Assembly (NCBI GenBank): GCA_020635285.1
Contig: JACKAB010000005.1
Coordinates: forward strand, 587,519-651,518
Source: Ignavibacteriales bacterium
GTDB taxonomy: Bacteria; Bacteroidota; Ignavibacteria; Ignavibacteriales; Melioribacteraceae
Direction of reading: 5' to 3'
Length of the DNA stretch: 64,000 nucleotides
The notes below the pieces were generated by a model that was given only the letters and a program-made list of their open reading frames with translations, did no database searches and was not told where the DNA came from. Positions 1-9,996 of the stretch are shown piece by piece (positions within the stretch are counted from its first letter, which is position 1; each line of letters begins with the position of its first letter). The position numbers and the translations under genes are program-made.

Positions 1-913
1 AATGGTGAAGTAGACGTATATCATTTGGGAAGATTTAAAGGACTAGGTTCACGTCATAACGTAATTCATTGGGGTGGTGGGGCAAAGGAAGTTCGTATTG
101 CACAAGCTGCTTTGGGTCGTTTTTATTACTATCTAACCACCGATGAACGCACGGGTGATCTAATGAATGCTTCTGTTGAAGCTTCCAATGAGGCTATTGG
201 AAATATTGATCCGCTGCGTTTGATATTGGAGAAAAGCAAATATCCGACTCATGCACGTGTTGGTCCAGATTGGTTTGCATTAGTTGGGAACTGGATGACT
301 GAATGGGAAAGAACTGGAGATATAAAATATAAAGAGCGCATACTAACTGGTGTTAATAGTTTTTCTGAAATGCCATACGGCTTTTTCTCAGGAAAAATGG
401 GGCTTTTGGTTATGATCCCAAAACCTATAAAATGTATCAGCTAAATGAAGATGATATTGGGTTTTCTCATTTGTCAGTATTGATGGGTGGACCGGAAATT
501 GCATTCGAATTAACCCATCTTCTTAAGGATGAGAAATGGGATATGCTATGGAATCAATTTTGCAAATTGTATGCTGCTCCAAAAGAAGTGGTAGAGAAAG
601 AATTTGGGAAATCAATTGAGTTGGGGGACCCTGGTCCATGGTATGCTCGTCTACCAGCTTATTATTCTAAAGTAACAGGCAACAAAGAATATGCAGAAAG
701 AGCATGGAATAATTTTTTAATGCCGGAGAAAGACGCTATCATACTGATTTTAATTTACAAAAGTTTGATGGAATTGAAAGTCTTCAACCTATCTATGAAG
801 TGAAAGGAGTATCTACCAATAACACTGCACAATGGTGCCTTAATGCAATTGAATTGCTTGAATTAATAGGTGATCAACTCCCGGAAGACAATGAAAGAAT
901 ACAGGTTAAATAA
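1..913 (+). pseudogene. PcRGLX/YetA-like rhamnogalacturonan lyase-family protein, C-terminal part, frameshifted
   Basis: The gene enters from the left edge, so its start is not visible. Frame 1 reads to about residue 135, with SRHNVIHWGGGAKEVRI and THARVGPDWFALVGNWMTEW, stretches typical of the PcRGLX/YetA family (exo-rhamnogalacturonan lyase-like, common in plant-cell-wall degrading loci). Near 395-410 the frame moves to one ending at 803, and near 735 it moves again to one ending at the TAA at 911-913. The pieces join into one continuous protein, so two single-base indels are the simplest reading. It is followed by further pectin genes on the same strand, fitting a role in breaking the rhamnogalacturonan-I backbone. 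The family name comes from remembered motif similarity; the specific activity is inference. Confidence 0.65.
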
Positions 914-949
914 TAATATTTTATAATTTATAACGGATATTTAAATCAA

Positions 950-2237
950 ATGAAAATTAAAAACATATTAGTAGTGAGCTTTGCTGCTCTTTTAATTTTA
1001 TTATTGAGTCATTGTCAGAAAGCTCCACAAAAACAGAGATTTTACTCTCAAATACTTCTTCCATTAATCTGACTGATAAAGCAATTTCTATTGAGAGAGC
1101 ACAATTTTCAAATCTATTGGAAAGCACCCTATATCCCTTAGTACTTTCATCTAGTGGTGACACGATTCCTTCTCAACTAAATGATTTAGATGGAAACAGT
1201 GAATGGGACGAACTATTTTTTGTAATTGATTTACCGGCAAACGGAAATGCAAAATATTCTTTGCAATGGGTAAAAGATCAGCCGCTATATAAGATACGAA
1301 CAAGTGCACGTTTCGGAAAACGAACTTCTGCAACCATTCCTGTTGAACCAGCAACCAGTGAAACATTATATGCAAAAGATCTGCCAAAGAGTATTGGATT
1401 TCAACGTTACCAAACCGATGGCCCATCGTGGGAAAATGACAAAGTTGGTTTTCGCCATTATCTAGACGGACGAAATGCTAAAGACTTGTTCGGTAAATTG
1501 ACTTCCAAAATGTCACCCGAAAACGTAGGGATAAATGAGGACGGCGCTGTTGAGGATACCTATCATGTTATGTCAGATTGGGGTCGTGATATATTAGCTG
1601 TTGGAAACTCCATAGGTATTGGTGGTTATGCACTAATGGCCAATGATAAGTTAATGCGATTAGGAGTGACTGTTGATGATTCTATTAATAATATAGAAAA
1701 ACTACTTTCAATATCATGTCTGAGGGTCCTCTCAAATCGGTTTTGAATTATCATTTTGAAAATTGGCAACCAGATGGCAGAACTTACCAAGTTGATGAAA
1801 CTACAAGTATTTGGCCAGGTATGTTCGCATATCAGAATCAGGTAACGTTTTCCGGATTACAGGGAGATGAAAATATGATGATTGGGTTGGTAAATATTAA
1901 TAATCAAAATCCGCTTGAAGAAATAGCTGTGAATGATCAGTGGCAGGTCTTACTAACTCATGACATGCAGACTTATGATCGTAAATGGTGGCTTGGTCTG
2001 GCATTAATTGTTCCTCGAGACCTATATCTTGGCTATATCGAAGCTCCAAAATCAGGACAACTGAGCAATACGTTCCTTGCAAAATTAAAAGTTGAAAATA
2101 GTAAACCTATAACCTACTATGCAGTTGCGGGCTGGGAAATGAGTGACGAAGGTTTCAAAGATGCTGATTATTTCAGAAACTATGTAGCTGATCTAGTTAA
2201 ACAACTTTCAGCAAAGGTTGAAATAATTGTCAAATAA
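950..2237 (+). pseudogene. DUF4861 family lipoprotein, two frameshifts
   Basis: Starts at the ATG at 950 with a lipoprotein signal: MKIKN, a hydrophobic stretch and a LLLSHC lipobox, so the mature protein should be lipid-anchored. Just after the lipobox, at an A5 run near 1030, the frame must shift to continue as TEILLSNTSSINLTDKAISIERAQF. A second shift near 1700 (A4 run) leads into MSEGPLKSVLNYHFENW and the stop at 2237. Restored, the protein is about 428 residues, the usual size for DUF4861. This family is of unknown catalytic function but repeatedly sits beside GH28, GH105 and pectate-lyase genes, as it does here. Both breaks look like one missing A in a homopolymer. The DUF4861 call rests on motifs such as EWDELFFVIDLP and KYSLQWV. 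Confidence 0.6.
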
Positions 2238-2255
2238 AAAATAATAATAATAGAT

Positions 2256-3046
2256 ATGAAACTGATTCTAATCCAAATAAATCTGTTTATTATACTATTT
2301 TTTTAGCATGTACTCAGAAATCTTCAATAGAAACTAAGTTTATAGCTGCCAATAATCTACCTTGGGTAATATCATTTGAAGATGATTGTTCAGAGTCATG
2401 GCAAAACAATTGGGTAATGGATGGAGAACGTTCCTATATAACTCATAGTTCAGAGGAATGGATTATTTTGCTGGCAATGAAGCACATAATGATACTTGCC
2501 ACACAGTTTTGTGGACAAAACAAAGTTTCTCAGGTGATGTTAAAATAGAGTACGACTATACCCGGATTGATACTTCAAATATAGGTGTGAATATTATATA
2601 TATCTTAGCAACTGGCAGCGGGAAAAGATGATTATGATCATGATATATTAAAATGGAACGAATTACGCCGTGTTCCGGCAATGAGTCAATACTACAACCA
2701 CATGAATACCTATCATATTAGCTATGCAGCGTATTCATTTGATAAAGATGAGCCGGAATACATAAGAGCAAGAAGATATATGCCAGAAACTGGACAAGGA
2801 TTAGAAGGAACAGCTTTAACTCCCGAATATGAGAATGATGGATTTTTTGACACAGGAGTAAAACATCATATAACAATAATCAAACAAGGTGATAATTTAT
2901 ACATGAAAGTTTCAAATACTGCTCAGACAAAATATTATTGGTTTGACACAGGTAATTTTCCTCCCCTAAAATCAGGCCGTATTGGACTTCGTCAAATGTG
3001 GACTCGTGCTGCACGATATGCAAATTTTATAATTTATGAGCTTTAA
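2256..3046 (+). pseudogene. DUF1961 / YesU-like protein, several frameshifts
   Basis: Pieces in three frames assemble into one protein: a hydrophobic start at the ATG at 2256, ACTQKSS (possible lipobox), WVISFEDDCSESWQNNW, then GMDYFAGNEAHNDTCHTVLW, GDVKIEYDYTRIDTSN, WNELRRVPAMSQYYNHMN and a clean C-terminal half from about 2681 to 3046 (YIRARRYMP, VKHHITIIKQGDNLYMKV). The C-terminal half matches my memory of DUF1961, the family of Bacillus subtilis YesU, encoded in the rhamnogalacturonan (yes/yte) gene set. The fold is a concanavalin-like beta-sandwich and the biochemical role is not established. At least four shifts are needed, so it is either decayed or badly sequenced. It lies between DUF4861 and the 683-residue protein on the same strand. 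Confidence 0.6.
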
Positions 3047-3161
3047 ATTAAAATCAATTTTAAAAGACAATCAAAAAAAATTATAAGATTAAAAACAATT
3101 GAATTGATTTTTTTTTACAAGTATTTTAATAGACAATTAAAAACCTAAGCAAGGAAAACGT

Positions 3162-5213
3162 GTGAAAAAATTAATTCTTTACGTATTTCTAATTCTTTTA
3201 ATGCCTACTTTGGCTAATTGGGCTAATGAGTTTGACAATCCTCTTGAGAATCAGAATTTTGTTTATTCCGCAGAAATTCTTCAAGAATATATTAAGAAAG
3301 CAGCAGATACAAAACAGATGCGTGTTCAGAAAGCATTTCAGAAGGTAACCGTTAAAGAGTCAAAAGAATCGGTTGCTGCATATTTTGCTGATTTGTGGCT
3401 TGGCCAAGATCTGGATCGAGTGAACGATGCCTTGCTGAATATTTTCACTACAACAAATAATGAAATCCGCCAAAAATTCGGACTTAATGATTACTGGCAT
3501 CTATCAATTAATCAGCATTTATATCATATGTATTATGCTTTTGGCTCCAAAGGGTATGTTTCTGCAGGGAGATTATATCCAAATACAGAAAAAGCATTAT
3601 TGGAAATTCTCTGGGAACGAATGGAGTATAAGGATGATATCCTTCTTGCAAGACAAAGCACCTGGTGGATGAGCGGTAGCGAAAACCATGATTTAGTGGC
3701 AAAGGTAAGCAGTCTTATTACGTCACAAATTTTCATGGACGAGCCCGACTATAAGGACCGTGTTTATCCCGATTTGGGTAATGGGGGCGGGTATAAATTT
3801 TGGTTCCATCAGATGTATGGCGAGGATAAACAAGACGGGCTGAGACCAAGGGGAAATTATAAGGATGGAAAGAATTATACTGCATCCGACCATTATGAAG
3901 AGTGGGTGAAATATTTTGATGAATATTTTACCGAAAGAGCGAAGAAAGGTTTTTTTCTTGAAGTTGCTTCCCCAGGATATATGGCTGTAACGGTTTCTTA
4001 CATTAACGATGTATTTGATCTTTGTAATAATAATAATCTGGCAAAAAAAGCAGAATCTTTTTTGGATATAATTTGGGCAGATTGGGCACAAGATCAACTA
4101 AATGGAGTGAGAGGCGGCGCAAAAACAAGAGTTAAGGATGGAAATCGCTGGGCTGATGCTATGTATAAGTTTGCCAATTTTTACTTTGGTGGTGAGGGTA
4201 ATGCTGGGACACATTTTTTCGCACAGTTACTAAGCAAATTTGAACTTAAACCAATTATATGGAGCATAGCTTTAGATCGCAAAGGTCTCGGAGAGTATGC
4301 GTATGTGTCACGTAAACCGGGTGAAGAAGAGAACATATGGCCAAGACCATTGGGTGCCGAACGAACTATGTTGTGCGATACGGAATCGCGTTTTGTGAGA
4401 TATAGCTGGATTACTCCTGATTACATTCTAGGATGTCAGATGGATCACCCGGCTGCCATTCACAGTCATCTAAGTCCTCAGGCTCGTTGGCTGGGTATTA
4501 CTTTTAAAGGAGAAAATGGCCCCAGAATTTTTCCAATAGATGCCGCGGTTGATACAAAAGGCTGGACTTACGAACATGCACTTTGTAGAGCTGTGCAGAA
4601 TGAAAATGTAATGCTTGTGCAGCAAGCCCGTCGTTTTTCTCAAGTTAATCCTGACTGGTATCCTTCTAAGCAAATGATAGGGAATGATTTTGGAATTAAT
4701 TTTGGAGACAACCTAGATAGCTTAGTTGAAAAGGAAGGATGGATATTTATAGAACATGGCGATGCATTTGCCGCTATAAGAGTAGTGAGTGGTAATGACA
4801 ACATTCAAGGATTGTATAGTGAGTTAGAAAAAGATAATTATAGTTGGAGTGCAGATAAAAAGATGGTCATTTTCAAAGATAAATATTCCGGCATGATATT
4901 CGAAACATCACGGAGGGTACATCATAAAACGCTTGAAGATTTCATGATGGATATCTTGGATAATACGCTGATCTTAAATAAAACAGTAGTCGCTGGTTTT
5001 AATATTTTACGCTATCGCGGATGTGGAGATAATGCAAAGGAGATTTATTTTAATCTGGCAAACGAAGAAATATCAATGGTTGATGGCGAAAGAATTGATT
5101 TCTCTCCAAAGATGTTATTTGATAGTCCTTTTATAAAATCCAAATATAATACTGGGGTAATTCAAATCAATAAAGATGATGAGGAATTGATTCTTGATTT
5201 TAATAAACCATAA
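3162..5213 (+). CDS. secreted 683-residue protein, possible alpha/alpha-toroid plus beta-sandwich polysaccharide enzyme
   Basis: GTG start at 3162 preceded by AAGGAAAA, then a signal peptide (MKKLILYVFLILLMPTLA). I do not recognise the family with certainty. The first ~400 residues are helix-rich with many aromatics (STWWMSGSENHDL at about 167-179, DHYEEWVKYFDEYF, FFLEVASPGYM, WADWAQDQLNGVRGG). The rest looks beta-rich (HPAAIHSHLSPQARW, ESRFVRYSWITPDYILG). This helical-toroid-then-sandwich layout is known from several lyase families (heparinase II/III-like and alginate lyases), but no signature lets me assign one. Its place between DUF1961 and GH28 genes suggests a pectin or side-chain enzyme. 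The reading frame is intact, unlike its upstream neighbours. Confidence 0.5.
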   Translation: MKKLILYVFLILLMPTLANWANEFDNPLENQNFVYSAEILQEYIKKAADTKQMRVQKAFQKVTVKESKESVAAYFADLWLGQDLDRVNDALLNIFTTTNNEIRQKFGLNDYWHLSINQHLYHMYYAFGSKGYVSAGRLYPNTEKALLEILWERMEYKDDILLARQSTWWMSGSENHDLVAKVSSLITSQIFMDEPDYKDRVYPDLGNGGGYKFWFHQMYGEDKQDGLRPRGNYKDGKNYTASDHYEEWVKYFDEYFTERAKKGFFLEVASPGYMAVTVSYINDVFDLCNNNNLAKKAESFLDIIWADWAQDQLNGVRGGAKTRVKDGNRWADAMYKFANFYFGGEGNAGTHFFAQLLSKFELKPIIWSIALDRKGLGEYAYVSRKPGEEENIWPRPLGAERTMLCDTESRFVRYSWITPDYILGCQMDHPAAIHSHLSPQARWLGITFKGENGPRIFPIDAAVDTKGWTYEHALCRAVQNENVMLVQQARRFSQVNPDWYPSKQMIGNDFGINFGDNLDSLVEKEGWIFIEHGDAFAAIRVVSGNDNIQGLYSELEKDNYSWSADKKMVIFKDKYSGMIFETSRRVHHKTLEDFMMDILDNTLILNKTVVAGFNILRYRGCGDNAKEIYFNLANEEISMVDGERIDFSPKMLFDSPFIKSKYNTGVIQINKDDEELILDFNKP

Positions 5214-5290
5214 ATATTTGTTATAGTTATAGCTGTATCTTGATAGAATCAAACCTAAACTTAAGTGAGCTATTAGGCATTTTTATATCA

Positions 5291-7211
5291 TTATTCAATT
5301 TGAAATTTAAAACCTTTGCCTTTTTTGCTTATAATTATCTGTTTGGTTTGTGAATCATATACCCAATTATCTGCTCCAACAATATTATTTGGCTTATCAT
5401 CAGATTTTATTTCAAATGTATATGTATGTGATTTTTGTCCGGATACCTCAATTATGTTACCATTATCACTCATGTTAATCTCAACAGAGCTATAATAAAA
5501 TCCATCCCCAAGAGGCTCATAATATTTTATAGATGAATTACTTTTTTATTAAGTATGCGAATGCTCATTGAATCTGAAACAGCAGTTGTATCACCTTCAG
5601 TAATAGCCTATATTGTTTGCTGTATTTACTGGAATGATAGAAATACCATCATACTTTTCTTTTATTTGTTGGATTTGGTCATCAAGAGTCAACAATCCAG
5701 ATGTTTGTTTACTTTTCGATTCATTACTAAAAGTAATTTGAGGTTGTTCAATATTAACACAATTATTTAATCTAATTGTATTATCAGATTTTAATTTCAA
5801 GCTAACATTTTTCATACTCCAATTGCTTGCATGATTTATAATACCACCATTATCGGCGTCAATAGAAATATTTTCCCAACTAATATTACTCATTGGTTTT
5901 TCTTCATAGGCATTAGCATAGATTGCCTGGTTTGCATTTTCAACAGTAATATTACTCAAGTTAATATCTTTAAATTCGGGGATTCCTTTTTCCGGAGGAA
6001 TAACTCTTTGTGTGAGCAATCTCCATCTATCACTAATTTCTTCTTCTGGGATATTATCCGGAATTGTTGGATAACTATACTCTGGGTACCAGTTTAATTC
6101 AAAATGAAATGGATTTGCTACATCTTTCATTTTAATATCATGAAACCATATATTTTGTATTACTCCGCCTCGAACTTTTGCTGACTTTATTCTAACACCA
6201 ATATTGGTTCCTATTGCTTCAAGGCCATAAACCTCAATATTCTTCATTCCACCAGAAGTCTCGCTACCTAGAGTAATTAATCCATGTCCTGCTCTTGTAA
6301 TACAATTTCTATAAACAATATTTTCGGATTGGCGATTAACGCGCAAACCATCTGCATCTCTTCCTGCTTTAATACAAAGATTATCATCATTACAATCGAT
6401 GTCACAATTTTCAACAAGTATATCCTTTGAAGAATCTGTATTTATTCCATCAGAGCTTGGTCCAAAACCATCTATATTATTTCTAACAGTTATGCCATCA
6501 ACATGAACTTTATTGCTGTATGTCAAGGAGATTGTCCAAAAACCAGAGCGCTTTACAGTAAAGTTTTTTAACAAAACATTTTCTGATTTGTAAACAACAA
6601 CAGCCCGCACTCTTTTACAATCATAATCTACTGCCCAGCGAACATCTTTTTCCTTATAATCAACCCACATACCGCCGCTGCGCGGAGGATCACCCCAAAA
6701 CTTATCCCACCAAAATTTTCCATTTCCATCAATTATTCCTTTCCCGGTAATGCGAACGTTTTTTTCTTCATAAACATTAATTAATGCGGAAGGCCAATCC
6801 ATCTCAAAGCCAGCAATTCGTGTCATGCGCTCAGGATATTGGCTATCGTCTTGAATAGCTTTTATAACAACACCTTCACCAATATTAAGTTCAACATTTG
6901 ATTTAACAAAAATAGAACCTGAAACATAAATACCTTTTTCAAAGATCACTTTACCGCCGCCAGCTTTAGACGCTGCATCAATTGTTTTTTGTATCGCTTC
7001 TGTGGTAAGTGTTTTTCCATCCCCAATAGCGCCATAATCTGCGGCGTTAAATAATTTGTCAGGATATGAGTAAAATTATTGTCATAAAATATTTCTTCCA
7101 GGTCTAATACCAATTCACTTTTGTTCTCCTTGCTGCAAGAAATTAAAGTCATAATAAATATTATTGCAAAAAAATCTTACCTAATTTAAAAATCTTTAGT
7201 TGTTCAATCAT
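5291..7211 (-). pseudogene. GH28 polygalacturonase-family lipoprotein, frameshifted
   Basis: The minus-strand start at 7211 gives MIEQLKIFKLGKIF; after a shift at a T7 run it continues through LISCSKENK (lipobox). Another shift near 7070 joins the typical GH28 entry DYGAIGDGKTLTTEAIQKTID. The main body (6949-5597) has the GH28 active-site series in order: GINTDSS, CNDDNLCIKAG (paired Asp), GHGL (catalytic His) and RIKS. GH28 enzymes hydrolyse alpha-1,4-galacturonan or rhamnogalacturonan. Near 5600 the frame shifts again into a ~100-residue C-terminal region (SDSMSIRILNK, YYEPLGDGFYYSSVEINM, then the piece 5473-5291), probably a small beta-sandwich extension. All catalytic motifs are present, so the enzyme would be active if the indels are sequencing errors. 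Confidence 0.8.
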
Positions 7212-7265
7212 ATTTTATTCCTTTATCTTCCTTTAAGAGTTAAAAACTAATTTACTTTCGAACTA

Positions 7266-8432
7266 TTAATCCATCTTATATATTTCGGTGCCGGCTAACA
7301 AAAATGCACCAAGTGCATAGTCTTCAAAATCGGGTACCGAATTATATGTAACTGGCTGACCATCTTTTGGCTCTTTGCCCGTTGATTGCACATAGCCAAT
7401 AAAACCATTAGGATGAATACACTCTTTGGCCATAGTATTCCATGCTCTGTAAATAGCCGGTATATATTTATCAGCTTTAAGTAAACCATTGTTCACGCCC
7501 CATGCCATTCCATATGTGAAAAAAGCAGTTCCCGAAAACTCTCTGCCTCCATAATTATTTGGATCATGCAAACTGACATTCCACATGCCGTCGTCTCGTT
7601 GGACTTTATATAAAGCTTCACACATTTGTTTAAGTATAGATTCATACAATTCGCGATTTGGAGCATTATCGGGCATTGATTCAAGAGTACGAACGAGTGC
7701 ACCAACTACCCATCCATTTCCCCTTGCCCAATAACAATCTTCGCCGTTTGGTTCTTTGTAAGGCGGTACAAAGTCTGCATCTCGCCACCATAGACCATCC
7801 TCTTCATTGAAAAGTCCACCGCCTATGCTATCTTTCATGTCAATAAATAAGGCGTGCATATGTTTATAATATTTGTCGTCACCTGTTATTGCCCCCAATT
7901 TTGCAAATAGTGGCATTGCCATAAATGAAGCATCAACCCAGTTCCAATCAGCACCAAAGCCACGCGATTGAGTATCACCAACTGCAATAAACGCATCGAT
8001 TGATGATTTAACATCCTCAATGCGTTCTTTTTTTGTTGTGTCTAATTGATAAAGATCAATATAAGTTTGCCCAGCAAGATGATCATTCCACATTTCCTTA
8101 ACGCTAAGTTTCCAATTATGCTTTTCTCCCCAATCAAGAGCATAATCAAGAAGACGTGAATCATGATTTGTATTGTATAGCCCCATCAATCCAGTAGCAT
8201 AAGTCCCAAATGTCCAGATGTTACTTTTCCATATTCTTCCAGAGGGAGGTTGTATCAGATCCTGACCTGGGTCGGGAAATTTATTCATAAAGTAATCATT
8301 AGCAGTTGTCATTGAATTGAGGATTTCTACTTTGGTTGGTTTAGAAGAGTAACTGCAAGTCACGCACCCCAAAGCAAATAAAATCAAGATGCTTATGTAC
8401 TTTAGTCTAAAGAGTATCAGTATTATGTTCAT
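7266..8432 (-). CDS. GH105 unsaturated rhamnogalacturonyl hydrolase (YteR/YesR-like)
   Basis: 388 residues, the normal GH105 size. Hydrophobic N-terminus with a possible lipobox (ALGCVTC), so likely exported. GH105/GH88 enzymes remove the unsaturated uronic acid left at the non-reducing end by pectin or rhamnogalacturonan lyases, through hydration of the 4,5 double bond. Visible family marks are ALDWGEKHNW, WNWVDASFMAMPLFAKLGAITGD (the conserved Asp in WVDA is the expected catalytic acid), YWARGNGWVVGALV and a closing DFEDYALGAFLLAGTE. It lies upstream of the minus-strand GH28 gene with about 55 bases between them, so the two are probably one transcript, divergent from the GH28-like gene at 8550. 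Confidence 0.88.
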   Translation of the reverse strand: MNIILILFRLKYISILILFALGCVTCSYSSKPTKVEILNSMTTANDYFMNKFPDPGQDLIQPPSGRIWKSNIWTFGTYATGLMGLYNTNHDSRLLDYALDWGEKHNWKLSVKEMWNDHLAGQTYIDLYQLDTTKKERIEDVKSSIDAFIAVGDTQSRGFGADWNWVDASFMAMPLFAKLGAITGDDKYYKHMHALFIDMKDSIGGGLFNEEDGLWWRDADFVPPYKEPNGEDCYWARGNGWVVGALVRTLESMPDNAPNRELYESILKQMCEALYKVQRDDGMWNVSLHDPNNYGGREFSGTAFFTYGMAWGVNNGLLKADKYIPAIYRAWNTMAKECIHPNGFIGYVQSTGKEPKDGQPVTYNSVPDFEDYALGAFLLAGTEIYKMD

Positions 8433-8549
8433 AATAAAACCTTATAATAATTTAGAATTATTTATCTGTTGATTTGTTTTTTTTCGCCACAAATAAAATA
8501 AATTATTTATATAATATAACAAACCAATTAATTTCAGTATAACTTATTG

Positions 8550-9980
8550 ATGAAAATTTATAGTTTTCAACAAATCCTAAGTTCAATTAATATAGGGACA
8601 ATCTTGCTTATAAGCATACTACTTTTTGCTCCAGCCTTATCATCGGCACAGAATAATCAGCAAACTTTAAATATCTTTAACGCGCTTCAGTATGGCGCTG
8701 TTGGTGATGGAAAGACTTTAGACACTGAACCCATACAAAAAGCCATTGATGAGGCTGCAAAAGTTGGGAAGGGTTCACAGGTATTAATTCCTTCTGGACA
8801 TAAATATTTGGTAGGTACATTGAAGCTTAAGAGCGGAATTGATTTCCATTTGCAAGGCAATGCAGAATTGCTCGTCAGCACCAATCAAAAAGATTATACT
8901 GGTTTAGCTGCAATTGTAGCCAATGAAACGGATGGACTTAGTATTTCTGGTACTGGAAGTATCAATGGCCGCGCGATGGAGTTTATGTCACATTACGACA
9001 AAACAATTGAATGGTGGATTCCAAAAGAATGGCGACCCAAAATATTCAGTTTGACAAAATGTAATAATTTGAAGGTGTCAGATATCACAATCAATAGAGC
9101 ACCTTTATGGAGCTTGCATATGCTGGGTTGTGAAAATGTTTTGATAGATGGTATTAAAATAAACAATGACTTAGATGTGCCGAATTGTGATGGGATTGAT
9201 CCTGATCATTGCAGAAATGTGGAGATACGAAATTGTCAAATCACTTGTGGAGATGATCCTATCGTAATAAAGGCAACTCGTCAGAATGAAAATTATGGCC
9301 CATCTTACAATATTAATGTGCATGATTGCATTCTTGAAACGCAAGATTCCGGATTGAAAATTGGAACGGAAACCACTCAAGATATTCACAACATAGTGTT
9401 CGAGCGATGCACGATTAAAACAAGCTGCCGTGGTTTAACCATTCAGCTTCGTGATGAAGGCAATGTTTTCGATGTCGTTTTTAAAGATATTACTTTTACC
9501 TCTCGTTACCACTCTGCACCTTGGTGGGGTCGTGGAGAAGCCATATCTTTTACAGCAATTCCCAGAACACCGGAAACTAAAATTGGATCAATTCATGATA
9601 TTCAGGTAATAAATGTTACTGGTACTTCTGAAAATAGTATAAGAATCAATGGTACAAAGGAAAGTAGAATAAGCAATATTAGTTTTGATAATGTGAATGT
9701 TAATTTATATCGCTGGACAGATTATCCAGGAAATCTTTTTGATAACAGGCCAACAAAAGTTTATGAAGAAATTGAAACTCACAACACTCCCGGATTTTAT
9801 ATTCGCTTCAGCGATCAAGTAATCCTGAAAGATTGCAGCATTAGTTGGGGAAATAACATCCCAGATTATTTTTCTAATGCGATCAAGGCGCATGACGTTA
9901 CTGGACTGGAAATCAAAAATTTTAAAGGCGAATCAGCTCATCCTGATCGTGATCAAGCAATTTTTATTATTGAAAATTAA
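8550..9980 (+). CDS. GH28-like right-handed beta-helix protein lacking the usual active-site His
   Basis: I choose the ATG at 8550 over the TTG three bases earlier. A signal peptide (ISILLFAPALSSAQ) is followed by FNALQYGAVGDGKTLDTEPIQKAI, the standard beta-helix entry. Repeated coil motifs follow (CNNLKVSDITI, CENVLIDGIKI, CRNVEIRNCQI). The two Asp motifs are present as DGIDPDHC and CGDDPIVIKA. Where GH28 has GHG this protein has DSGLKIGTE, and the RIK position reads TIQLRD. It is therefore either a variant GH28 subfamily or a beta-helix enzyme with other chemistry. It is probably exported and works with the other pectin genes around it. About 115 AT-rich bases separate it from the divergent GH105. 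Confidence 0.75.
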   Translation: MKIYSFQQILSSINIGTILLISILLFAPALSSAQNNQQTLNIFNALQYGAVGDGKTLDTEPIQKAIDEAAKVGKGSQVLIPSGHKYLVGTLKLKSGIDFHLQGNAELLVSTNQKDYTGLAAIVANETDGLSISGTGSINGRAMEFMSHYDKTIEWWIPKEWRPKIFSLTKCNNLKVSDITINRAPLWSLHMLGCENVLIDGIKINNDLDVPNCDGIDPDHCRNVEIRNCQITCGDDPIVIKATRQNENYGPSYNINVHDCILETQDSGLKIGTETTQDIHNIVFERCTIKTSCRGLTIQLRDEGNVFDVVFKDITFTSRYHSAPWWGRGEAISFTAIPRTPETKIGSIHDIQVINVTGTSENSIRINGTKESRISNISFDNVNVNLYRWTDYPGNLFDNRPTKVYEEIETHNTPGFYIRFSDQVILKDCSISWGNNIPDYFSNAIKAHDVTGLEIKNFKGESAHPDRDQAIFIIEN

Positions 9981-9996
9981 TTTTTCTTTTAACACT

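Noticed and set aside
3508..3736. Antisense ORFs inside the 683-residue protein gene and many similar ones elsewhere
   Set aside because: They have no family resemblance, start signals or composition of their own and overlap clear genes on the other strand.
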